From UPXZ01 sp964541615 (GTDB lineage Bacteria > Bacteroidota > Bacteroidia > Bacteroidales > Paludibacteraceae): 44,317 nucleotides of DNA. The stretch covers positions 1-44,317 of the forward strand of contig CAZIRA010000008.1 in the NCBI GenBank assembly GCA_964541615.1. The letters run 5' to 3'. Position numbers and translations under genes: made by a program. The notes under the pieces were generated by a model. The model searched no databases. It saw only the letters and a program-made list of their open reading frames with translations, and was not told the origin of the DNA. This document shows positions 16,912 to 25,527 of this stretch, piece after piece (within the stretch, counting starts at the first letter, position 1; the number at the start of each line of letters is the position of its first letter).

Positions 16912-17889
16912 ATGAAAAAATTTCTTTTTTCTATTCTATTCCTTGCAGTTTCCTTTGGTTGGCTGAATGCGCAAATAGCTGAAAATCAGCTGGTAAAAAT
17001 TGCAAAGTTCAAAGGCAACAAACCTGCTGCCATCAGCTATACATTTGACGACGGGTATGTGGAACATTACACCGTTGCTGCTCCGGAACTCGAAAAGCAC
17101 GGTTTCCGAGGAACATTTTGGGTGAATGGAACCACGCACCAGAAAAATGAACAGCAAATTACCGATACTACACGCGCTACATGGGCACAGCTGAAAGAGA
17201 TGGCAGAACGTGGTCATGAAATTTCTAACCACGGATGGTCGCACAAAAATTTAAACCGGATTACCCGCGAAGAGATCATTGAGGAAATCAGAAAGAACGA
17301 CAGCATTATTTTCCTAAAAACAGGAGTAATGCCGGTAACCTACTGTTACGCATATAATTCAAAAAACGACGAAGCAGTTCGTTTGGCGTCTGAGAATAGG
17401 GTAGGAACGCGCATGTTTCAGCGTTCCATCGGTTCCAAATCCACGGATGAATCGTTGGAAAAATGGGTAAGCGAGTTGATTGAAAGAGGCGAATGGGGAG
17501 TCGGAATGACACACGGAATATCCTATGGATACGATGCATTCAGATTTCCGGCTGTTTTTTGGAGACATCTCGAGAAAGTGAAAGCACAGGAAGATATAAT
17601 CTGGGTAGGCACTTTCAGGGAAATAGCCGCTTATGAAAAAGAGCGCGATTGCATCCGGTTGGATATTTCTTCAAAGAGAAAGAAAATCAAGATTACTCCC
17701 AGTCATCCGTTGGATAAAAACTTATATACAGAAGAACTCACGATGGTTGTAAACACTCAAAAGAAAAAAATAAAATCGGTAAAGCAGGGAAAAAAAACTC
17801 TTCCATTCCAACCAGTTTCTCCAGAAAAAACAATTTTTGATTTTGATCCGAATGGTAGCATGGTATCAGTAAGTTTTTCAAATTATTAA
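16912..17889 (+). CDS. Polysaccharide deacetylase, NodB/CE4-like
   Basis: The product is 325 residues with a signal peptide ending near LNAQ (~21). The NodB fold starts near residue 38. The catalytic and metal Asp pair is D46-D47 in YTFDDGY, and the metal-binding histidines are H107 and H111 in SNHGWSHKN. GFRGTFWVNG is also typical. These CE4 features imply a metal-dependent carbohydrate O- or N-deacetylase. Residues ~240-325 form a short beta-rich extension. It starts 13 bases after the GH27 gene, which suggests a role in deacetylating the same pectic substrate. The substrate is not determined by sequence. Confidence 0.85.
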   Translation: MKKFLFSILFLAVSFGWLNAQIAENQLVKIAKFKGNKPAAISYTFDDGYVEHYTVAAPELEKHGFRGTFWVNGTTHQKNEQQITDTTRATWAQLKEMAERGHEISNHGWSHKNLNRITREEIIEEIRKNDSIIFLKTGVMPVTYCYAYNSKNDEAVRLASENRVGTRMFQRSIGSKSTDESLEKWVSELIERGEWGVGMTHGISYGYDAFRFPAVFWRHLEKVKAQEDIIWVGTFREIAAYEKERDCIRLDISSKRKKIKITPSHPLDKNLYTEELTMVVNTQKKKIKSVKQGKKTLPFQPVSPEKTIFDFDPNGSMVSVSFSNY

Positions 17890-17896
17890 TACGAGT

Positions 17897-17931
17897 TTTG
17901 CAAAATTCTATGATCTCATTTCATAACTTTA
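17897..17931 (+). promoter_or_regulatory. Possible internal promoter
   Basis: TTTG (17897-17900) and TAACTTTA (17924-17931) are separated by 23 bases and resemble the Bacteroidetes TTTG/TAnnTTTG promoter with one mismatch in the -7 box. It lies 37 bases before the large PL11 gene. AT-rich sequence makes a chance match possible. Confidence 0.3.
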
Positions 17932-17968
17932 AAATCTGACAGTTCATATTTCAATACCTAATTCTAAA

Positions 17969-20900
17969 ATGAAAAATCGACATTATACAATACTGATATT
18001 AGTACTTATTATCTCACCTTTCCTGAGTAATACCTTATTGCTTGCCCAGCGAAAAATGGAAAAAATGGATCGTGGTGTGGTGGTAATGGCGAAAAGCAAT
18101 AGCCAACTCTATATTTCCTGGCGCTATTTTGCAACCGATCCTGAAGAGATTTCATTCAATGTCTATCGCGAAGTTGGTTCAAATGTCACAAAACTAAATA
18201 GTTCGCCCATTGCTGGTGCAACTAATTTCCTTTGGAACGTATCTGGAACAGGTTTAAGTGTTCCTTCCCGAATATTTGTCAAACCTGTAATTAACGGGAT
18301 TGAAGACGATGAAAGTGGCTCCTGGAATCTGAAAGCCAACCTCCCCGCTACTCGAATAGTAAAAGATATCAACTATCAACCACTGCCTTCTCCAGAGTAT
18401 GATGGACTCCGCATGAATATGAAGTTCTGCTGGCCTGCAGATTTGAATGGTGATGGTAAATTTGATTTTGTAATTGATAGACAAAATTATGGAGCAGTGA
18501 CAGATGAAGAAGGTTCCGATGCTGTGGATTACGCATCTCCATTTGTTGAAGCTTATACGAGCGAAGGTGAGTTTATGTGGCGTATCAAAATTGGGACAAA
18601 TCTCAAGATTGCTGACGGAGCAGGCGATATGGTAACAGCGTATGATATGGATGGAGACGGATTTGCTGAGGTAATGCTGGTGGTGAGCGAAGGAGCGGTT
18701 TTTCCCAACGGACAACAGATTAAAAACTCGGATGGAACGGTTCACAACTACAACCATTCTATTGGTTCTGCTCCGCAATGGATTGCTATCGTTAATGGGC
18801 AGACAGGCAATTTGATTGATAAAATAGAATTGGCACGTTTTACAGAACTGCAAAACACACGAACCGACAAATGGAAAAACATCAATGGACGGTTTGTCAT
18901 CGCATACTTAGATGGAATCAATCCATCTTTACTATATCAATATAAAAGCCGGTTAGCCGATGGACGTTTTATTGGCGCAATTGACGCCGTAAGTCTTAAA
19001 AACGGAAGTCTTGTGAGAGAGTGGTCGAGTCGATTCCAAAAAGAAAATACACAATACGACGGTCACAATGTTCGTGTAGCCGATGTTGATGGGGACGGAA
19101 AAGATGAATTTATTGAACAATCTTACGCGTTTGATCATGATGGCTCGGTGCTTTATTATGTTCCGGGAATTGCACACGGTGACCGCCAAACTCTGGCTGA
19201 TGTTGATCCCGACAGACCCGGATTAGAGCACTTTTTTATCCAGCAATCCAATATTATGGGAATGGGACTGAATGACGCTGCAACCGGTGAAATCTTAAAA
19301 GGATTTTACATGGCTTCTGTAGGCGATGTTGGAAGGAGTACTTGTGGAGCATTCGATACCAAAAGACGCGGAATGCAATTTTGGTCAACCATGAATGGAT
19401 TTACCATGTACGATGCCAGCGGAAATGCGACCGGCGGAACAGGGGTTTTCCCGTGCGAACCACTTTGGTGGGGGCCAGATTTAAGTCGTTGGCATGTTGC
19501 AAGTGCAGATGGGAATGGATTTAACCTATTTCTTCAATATTACAATGGAAGTGGATTTTCACGTGATTTCCCAAATTTTTATGCAGAAGGTGGTGATTAT
19601 TACTTAACAGCCATGTACGGAAAACGCGCTGCTTTCTGGGGCGATATGATTGGCGACTGGCGCGAGGAGATGATTTTGCCACGCAGAGATGCTTCCGGTT
19701 TTGCGGTTGTGAGTACGTGGGAAGTAACAAATCACCGTCAATATTGCCTGATGCAAAATCCTGCCTATCGTGGTCAGACTACAGCAAGAGGTTACTATCA
19801 AACTGCTGACGTTGATTTTTACATGGCTGCTGATATGCCGTTACCCCCGATTGCGCCTGTACAGCAAGCAGATCTTTATTTTTACGGAACAGGTTGGATT
19901 GGGAATGACGATGTTCCTGCCAATTATTCGGATGGAAAGAGCATAATGTTCGATATTCGAGGAGGTGGAAGCACCTTTACGATTACAAACGATATGTCAC
20001 CGAGCCGTGTTTGGATTATTAATCCAAAAGGATATGATTATACATTCAATGGAAACGGTAAATTGACCGGTGAAATGGAGTTGATTAAATCCCTTCAAGG
20101 AAATGCTGTTCTGAATGGAAATCATGATTATACGGGTATCACACGAATTTCTGAAGGACGATTATTTGTAAATGGAACACTTGCAAGTCCTGTTCATGTA
20201 AATGCCCGTGGAATAATTGGCGGAAACGGAAAATTGAATAACGGAGTAACTTTTGAAACAGGATTAAATGTTGAAGGTGGACGAATAGAGGCCGGAAATG
20301 GTGAGCATCTTGGAAATTTAACAATAGTTGGAAATGTAGATTTCCCGGGCAGAAATAATCTCCACTTTGATATTGATCAAACAAATCCGATAAAAAACGA
20401 CAGTTTGATAATTTTAGGTGATTTTTTAGTTACCGGAAATAATCACTCATTTGTTTTCAATCAAATTTCGCCCATTCAGGAAGATACGCTAACATTGATA
20501 ACCTATTCCGGAATTACCAATGCAACTGCAGATAATTTCAAAGTTCGAGGATTAGAAGGAATACCTTTCATACTGCTTTTCGAACAAAATAAAATTAAAC
20601 TTGTCCTCTCGGAAGCACGTTCAGCTGGCGTGGTTACATGGTCGGGAAATGAAAACAGTAGTTGGAATTTTCAAACGAAAAATTTCATCAACAATGGCAC
20701 AGCAGATTTTTTTGTTCCGGGTGATAAAGTTTATTTCAACGACAACGCATCAAGAAAAACCATCATCCTTTCTGAATCCATGCCGGTTGCCGGACTTGAG
20801 TTTAACAATGAAACAACCTATTCTTTGAGCGGAACAGGCGTTATCTCAGGTGATGGAGGTATTAAGAAGACCGGATCAGGAAAAGTTTCACTGTTGATGC

Positions 20901-22567
20901 TGGAAAACAGTTTTACAGGAGGAATTGATTTTTCTGATGGAATTTTGACAGTTTCATCACTCAAAAACGGCGGTCTCCCAAGTTCCATTGGTGCCTCTTC
21001 AAGCGATGCTGTCAACTGGAAAATGACAAATGCTACACTTCAGACTACAGCTGCGATGTCCACCGATCGAAATATGCAAGTGGTTGGAAAACTGACAGTT
21101 GACAATCCTGTTTCCTCCAACAGTGTGTTCATAAGTGGAAACATTTCAGGAACAGATATTTCGCTGGAAGTTTCAGGATTAGGCAATCTTACTTTGAGCG
21201 GAGAAAACAATTTTAAGCAGATATACGTGAAAAGTGGTAAGTTGATATCGGGTTCTGCTAATGGAAATAAAACTGCTTTTGGCACTGCAAAAATTACCTT
21301 GGAAGGTGGGGTTTTGCAGATGTATGATGTAAATACTACGACAATTACGGGACCATGGACGAATGAAATCATCGTTCCCGAAGGGAAATCAGCCGTTTGG
21401 AATTTACCTTCACGCTGGATACTGAATAACAAAATTTCCGGATCAGGTACGCTGACAATCAACGCACCGTATGTGCGAAGTGATTTTAATAACAACTGGA
21501 GCGGTTTCACCGGCAGAGTTAATTTCACCGGTCGGGATATTCGATTAAATAATACGGATGCCAGAAATATGGTGAATGTTCACGTAGATTTAGGAAGTGG
21601 CACTGGTGTGTCGTGTGCAAGTAATGGAGGAAGTTCAACTTCAGCTCAGACGGTTACATTTGGCGCGTTAAGTGGTTCAGGAAATATGCACGGAATCAAT
21701 ACATACATTATTGGCGCAAAAAATCTAAACACTACCTATAGCGGTATAATTGGTGAAGGTGGAGGAAAACTTACAAAAACAGGTACAGGTACACTATTTT
21801 TATCCGGAAGTAATCTCTACACGGGCGGAACTACTATTTCTCAGGGAACTTTGTCTGTCGTAAATACTTCTGGAAGTGCTACAGGAACAGGAAATGTAAG
21901 CGTAACCAATGACGCTTTGATTATGGGTACGGGAACAATCGGTGGCAATTTGATCATGAGTAACACATCATCAGTCAGACCAGGAGCTACAGAAACCGGA
22001 ATTGGGACATTAAGTGTAGATAAAAACCTGACACTCACAGCTAATTCCACCGCCATAATTAAGGCAAATAAAACATCAAACGACAAGTTGAAAGTAGGAG
22101 GCATTCTCTACTTGAACGGCACGCTGGATATGCGGAATTTGGGCGGTTTGGTTTGGTCTAATGGAATGGAGTTTAAATTTCTCGATGCAGCTACAATCAA
22201 TGGAAATTTCTCAGCCATCGTTCCAGAAGCTCCCGGAGCAAATCTGGTTTGGGATACAAGCCGAATCAGCGAAGGAATAATTGCCGTAAAAACGATATCA
22301 GGCGTAAAAAGAATTGATGCGTCGTTAGTTGATATCTATCCACAGCCTGTTGATGATTTTTGTAATATTTCTATTGAAAATGAAGATGCATCATCGATAA
22401 TTGTCGAGCTGTTTAATTCAAATGGGGCAAGAGAAATTGTCAAATCAGAGCAAATAGCTTTCGGTCAAATAAAGTTGAATACCGCCTCATTACCTTCAGG
22501 AATTTATTTGCTGAGAATTACAAATATTGAAGGAGCAGTTTTTATGCATAAGTTAATCAAACAATAG
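17969..22567 (+). CDS. PL11 lyase fused to autotransporter-type repeats and T9SS tail
   Basis: The product is 1532 residues. A signal peptide is followed by a PL11 catalytic region (~30-640), with RGVVVMAKSNSQLYISWRYF, DLNGDGKFD, DMDGDGFAE, DVDGDGKDE and IGDWREEM. From ~650 to ~1440 the protein is glycine-, serine- and threonine-rich beta structure. It contains units like the autotransporter-associated beta-strand repeat (TIGR02601): LNGNHDYTGITRISEGRLFV (~712), GGIKKTGSGKVSLL (~962) and KLTKTGTGTLFLSGSNLYTG (~1268). There is no autotransporter barrel. The last ~80 residues (VDIYPQPVDDF to LPSGIYLLRI) are a T9SS type A sorting domain. The likely picture is a surface-displayed rhamnogalacturonan lyase held away from the cell by a beta-solenoid stalk. 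Secretion route and stalk role are inferred. Confidence 0.9.
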   Translation: MKNRHYTILILVLIISPFLSNTLLLAQRKMEKMDRGVVVMAKSNSQLYISWRYFATDPEEISFNVYREVGSNVTKLNSSPIAGATNFLWNVSGTGLSVPSRIFVKPVINGIEDDESGSWNLKANLPATRIVKDINYQPLPSPEYDGLRMNMKFCWPADLNGDGKFDFVIDRQNYGAVTDEEGSDAVDYASPFVEAYTSEGEFMWRIKIGTNLKIADGAGDMVTAYDMDGDGFAEVMLVVSEGAVFPNGQQIKNSDGTVHNYNHSIGSAPQWIAIVNGQTGNLIDKIELARFTELQNTRTDKWKNINGRFVIAYLDGINPSLLYQYKSRLADGRFIGAIDAVSLKNGSLVREWSSRFQKENTQYDGHNVRVADVDGDGKDEFIEQSYAFDHDGSVLYYVPGIAHGDRQTLADVDPDRPGLEHFFIQQSNIMGMGLNDAATGEILKGFYMASVGDVGRSTCGAFDTKRRGMQFWSTMNGFTMYDASGNATGGTGVFPCEPLWWGPDLSRWHVASADGNGFNLFLQYYNGSGFSRDFPNFYAEGGDYYLTAMYGKRAAFWGDMIGDWREEMILPRRDASGFAVVSTWEVTNHRQYCLMQNPAYRGQTTARGYYQTADVDFYMAADMPLPPIAPVQQADLYFYGTGWIGNDDVPANYSDGKSIMFDIRGGGSTFTITNDMSPSRVWIINPKGYDYTFNGNGKLTGEMELIKSLQGNAVLNGNHDYTGITRISEGRLFVNGTLASPVHVNARGIIGGNGKLNNGVTFETGLNVEGGRIEAGNGEHLGNLTIVGNVDFPGRNNLHFDIDQTNPIKNDSLIILGDFLVTGNNHSFVFNQISPIQEDTLTLITYSGITNATADNFKVRGLEGIPFILLFEQNKIKLVLSEARSAGVVTWSGNENSSWNFQTKNFINNGTADFFVPGDKVYFNDNASRKTIILSESMPVAGLEFNNETTYSLSGTGVISGDGGIKKTGSGKVSLLMLENSFTGGIDFSDGILTVSSLKNGGLPSSIGASSSDAVNWKMTNATLQTTAAMSTDRNMQVVGKLTVDNPVSSNSVFISGNISGTDISLEVSGLGNLTLSGENNFKQIYVKSGKLISGSANGNKTAFGTAKITLEGGVLQMYDVNTTTITGPWTNEIIVPEGKSAVWNLPSRWILNNKISGSGTLTINAPYVRSDFNNNWSGFTGRVNFTGRDIRLNNTDARNMVNVHVDLGSGTGVSCASNGGSSTSAQTVTFGALSGSGNMHGINTYIIGAKNLNTTYSGIIGEGGGKLTKTGTGTLFLSGSNLYTGGTTISQGTLSVVNTSGSATGTGNVSVTNDALIMGTGTIGGNLIMSNTSSVRPGATETGIGTLSVDKNLTLTANSTAIIKANKTSNDKLKVGGILYLNGTLDMRNLGGLVWSNGMEFKFLDAATINGNFSAIVPEAPGANLVWDTSRISEGIIAVKTISGVKRIDASLVDIYPQPVDDFCNISIENEDASSIIVELFNSNGAREIVKSEQIAFGQIKLNTASLPSGIYLLRITNIEGAVFMHKLIKQ

Positions 22568-22610
22568 CCAGTAATAATCTAAAAACAGGTTTAATTATCA
22601 TACAATACTC

Positions 22611-25493
22611 ATGAACAACAACATTCTTAAAAGTGCTATTTTATTTGCAATTTTGATTTTTTCATCCATTGGATTCGCTCAGAACAAGACCATCGACCTT
22701 TCAGGAAAATGGCGTTTTGACATCGACAGAAACGACGTAGGTATAATCGAAAAATGGTTTTCAAAAACGTTGCGGGACAATATCCATCTTCCGGGTTCGA
22801 TGGCTGAAAACCGCAAGGGTGATGATGTAACATTGAATACGCAATGGACAGCGAGTATTTACGACAGCACATTTTTCTTCAATCCTAGATTGGAAAAATA
22901 CCGTCAGCAGGAAAAGCTGAAACTTCCGTTTTGGCTTACTCCTGTGAAATATTATGTAGGACCCGCCTGGTATCAAAAAGATGTGATAATTCCTGCCGAT
23001 TGGAAAAATGACCGCGTGGTTTTATACCTCGAACGTCCACACTACGAAACACGGCTTTGGATTAACAATCAGGAAGTTGGAATGCAGAATTCGCTCTCAG
23101 TTCCTCATGAGTTTGATATTTCCGGATTTTTAAAAAAGGGGAAAAACCAAATCACACTTTGCATTGATAACCGGACAAAAGACATTGATGTAGGGAAAGA
23201 TTCACACAGCATTACCGACCAAACTCAAGGAAACTGGAATGGAATTGTGGGTAGAATGGAACTTCAGTCGATGCCGAAGACATTTATCGAAGACATACAA
23301 GTTTTTCCGGATGTAAAAAACAAGAAAGCTGTTGTAAAAATAAATATTCAGGGAGCATCATCTGGAGTTGTAACGTTGAATTCAGAAAGCTACAATTCTA
23401 ATAAAATACACAAAGTACCATCTGTTTCAGCTCCTTTCAAATCTGCCGAAAACAGTACATTCGTTGAAATTGAACTCCCGATGGGAAATGATTTCCTCAC
23501 CTGGGATGAGTTCAATCCAAATTTATACAAACTTGCCGCAACTGTAAAAACCAAACAGGGAACCGACACGCGCGAAACCCGATTTGGAATGCGGGAATTA
23601 ACCATTGAAGGAAAATATTTCTATATCAACGGTAGAAAAACAATGCTTCGGGGAACGGTAGAAAACTGTGTTTTTCCACTTACCGGCTATGCACCGATGG
23701 ATGTTGAATCCTGGGAACGTGTCTTTCAAATCTGTAAAAGTTTCGGACTGAATCACATGCGATTTCACTCGTATTGTCCGCCCGAAGCAGCGATGGAAGC
23801 AGCAGATTTAGTTGGTTTCTATTTGCAGCCCGAAGGTCCAAGCTGGCCGAATCACGGTTCGTCGCTCGGAGATGGCCGTCCGGTCGATAATTATCTGTGG
23901 GAGGAAGCACAGAAAATCGTAAAACAATACGGAAATTATCCGTCATTCACCATGTTTGCAATCGGGAATGAGCCGCGCGGACGCTGGGTAGCCTGGGTTT
24001 CAAAATTCGTTAACTACTGGAAAGAAAAAGACCCCCGCAGAGTGTACACCGGTGCATCCGTCGGTGGCAGCTGGGCCTGGCAACCGGCCAGTCAGTATCA
24101 CGTAAAAGCCGGAGCTCGCGGACTGGAATGGGGCAGAAGACCAGAATCTTATTCGAATTTTTCAGAGAAAATTGATACAGTCGGTCAACCATTTGTGTCG
24201 CACGAAACAGGTCAATGGTGTGTTTTTCCGGATTTTACAGAGATAAAAAAATACACCGGTGTGATGAAAGCCCGCAATTTTGAACTGTTTCAGGAAGACT
24301 TGAATGACCGCGGAATGGGGGATCAGGCTCAGGATTTTCTGATGGCTTCCGGAAAATTGCAGACGTTGAGCTACAAGCACGAAATCGAACGTACGCTGCG
24401 CACACCCGGATATGCCGGATTCCAGCTGCTGGCTTTGAACGATTATTCCGGTCAGGGAACTGCTTTGGTGGGACTTTTGAATGCATTTTGGGAAGAAAAA
24501 GGGTATATCAATGCAGAAGAATTCAGAAAATTTTGTGCTCCGACGGTTTTATTAGCCAAAATGGAACGGTTTATTTTTAAAAACAACGAAGCATTCAAAG
24601 CAGCCATAGAAATCTCACATTTTGGTCAGGATATTCTGAAAAATCAGCAAACAGAATGGTCGGTAAAAGATCAGTTCGGAAAATTAATTGCCACAGGGAA
24701 TTTACAGTCGAAAGATATTCAGATTGGTGAATGTCAGCAACTTGGAGTGGTTTTGTTACCGTTGGATTTTGCAAAGAAAGCCGGAAAATACAATTTTGAA
24801 GTCAGACTAAATGGTACAGACACTTCCAACAATTGGGATTTTTGGGTATATCCAAACACGCTTCAGCAAGTGGACACAACTGCCATTTATATCACAAATA
24901 GTATGGATGATAAAGCAAAGTCGGTTTTGAAAAATGGTGGCTCTGTCCTTCTGCAGTTGGCCGGAAAAGTGACTCAGGGTAAGGATGTGGTACAACATTT
25001 CACGCCTGCGTTTTGGAATACTTCGTGGTTCAAAATGCGTCCTCCACACACCACAGGCATTCTAATCAACGATTTTCACCCCCTTTTCCGTGATTTTCCA
25101 ACGGATTATTATTCCAGTCTTCAGTGGTGGGAATTGGCACATAGAGCCGATGTAATGGAATTGACAGATTTCCCGAAATCATTCCGCCCGATAGTTCAAC
25201 CGATCGATACCTGGTTTATAAACCGTAGATTAGCCATGCTTTTCGAAGCTAAAATTGGCATTGGAAAAATAATTGTGAGCAGTGCCGATATCCAAAATGA
25301 CTTAGAAAGAAGATTCGTAGCAAGGCAACTACGATATTCGATTCTGAATTATATGAATTCGAACCTTTTTTTACCTGAAAATGAAGTAACTTTGGAAGTA
25401 ATTGACAACCTGACCAAAAAACGCGGAGAGTGGCTGGATATGACCATTACGAGAGATGCACCGGATGAATTGAAACCTAACGTCATCAGGTAA
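22611..25493 (+). CDS. GH2 family glycosidase (beta-galactosidase/glucuronidase type)
   Basis: The product is 960 residues with a signal peptide ending near GFAQ (~24). An N-terminal jelly roll (LSGKWRFDID to ~220) and an Ig-like domain (~225-330) precede the TIM barrel (~330-650). The acid/base candidate is E454 in IGNEPRG and the nucleophile candidate is E532 in SHETGQW. NGRKTMLRGTVENCVFP marks the barrel entry. Residues ~740-960 contain a Rossmann-like segment (ITNSMDDKAKSVLKNGG) and a second beta domain, which is longer than the simplest GH2 enzymes. It probably removes a beta-linked sugar (galactose, GlcA or arabinose) from pectic side chains. The exact sugar is unknown. It sits 34 bases before the GH106 gene. 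Confidence 0.87.
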   Translation: MNNNILKSAILFAILIFSSIGFAQNKTIDLSGKWRFDIDRNDVGIIEKWFSKTLRDNIHLPGSMAENRKGDDVTLNTQWTASIYDSTFFFNPRLEKYRQQEKLKLPFWLTPVKYYVGPAWYQKDVIIPADWKNDRVVLYLERPHYETRLWINNQEVGMQNSLSVPHEFDISGFLKKGKNQITLCIDNRTKDIDVGKDSHSITDQTQGNWNGIVGRMELQSMPKTFIEDIQVFPDVKNKKAVVKINIQGASSGVVTLNSESYNSNKIHKVPSVSAPFKSAENSTFVEIELPMGNDFLTWDEFNPNLYKLAATVKTKQGTDTRETRFGMRELTIEGKYFYINGRKTMLRGTVENCVFPLTGYAPMDVESWERVFQICKSFGLNHMRFHSYCPPEAAMEAADLVGFYLQPEGPSWPNHGSSLGDGRPVDNYLWEEAQKIVKQYGNYPSFTMFAIGNEPRGRWVAWVSKFVNYWKEKDPRRVYTGASVGGSWAWQPASQYHVKAGARGLEWGRRPESYSNFSEKIDTVGQPFVSHETGQWCVFPDFTEIKKYTGVMKARNFELFQEDLNDRGMGDQAQDFLMASGKLQTLSYKHEIERTLRTPGYAGFQLLALNDYSGQGTALVGLLNAFWEEKGYINAEEFRKFCAPTVLLAKMERFIFKNNEAFKAAIEISHFGQDILKNQQTEWSVKDQFGKLIATGNLQSKDIQIGECQQLGVVLLPLDFAKKAGKYNFEVRLNGTDTSNNWDFWVYPNTLQQVDTTAIYITNSMDDKAKSVLKNGGSVLLQLAGKVTQGKDVVQHFTPAFWNTSWFKMRPPHTTGILINDFHPLFRDFPTDYYSSLQWWELAHRADVMELTDFPKSFRPIVQPIDTWFINRRLAMLFEAKIGIGKIIVSSADIQNDLERRFVARQLRYSILNYMNSNLFLPENEVTLEVIDNLTKKRGEWLDMTITRDAPDELKPNVIR

Positions 25494-25527
25494 ACAGTAA
25501 AAAATTAATATTCAAAGATTCTATATC

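Noticed and set aside
20047..22200. Possible CRISPR-like or tandem DNA repeat in the repetitive part of the PL11-T9SS gene
   Set aside because: The repetition is at protein level, with degenerate glycine- and threonine-rich beta units. No regularly spaced identical DNA repeats are present.
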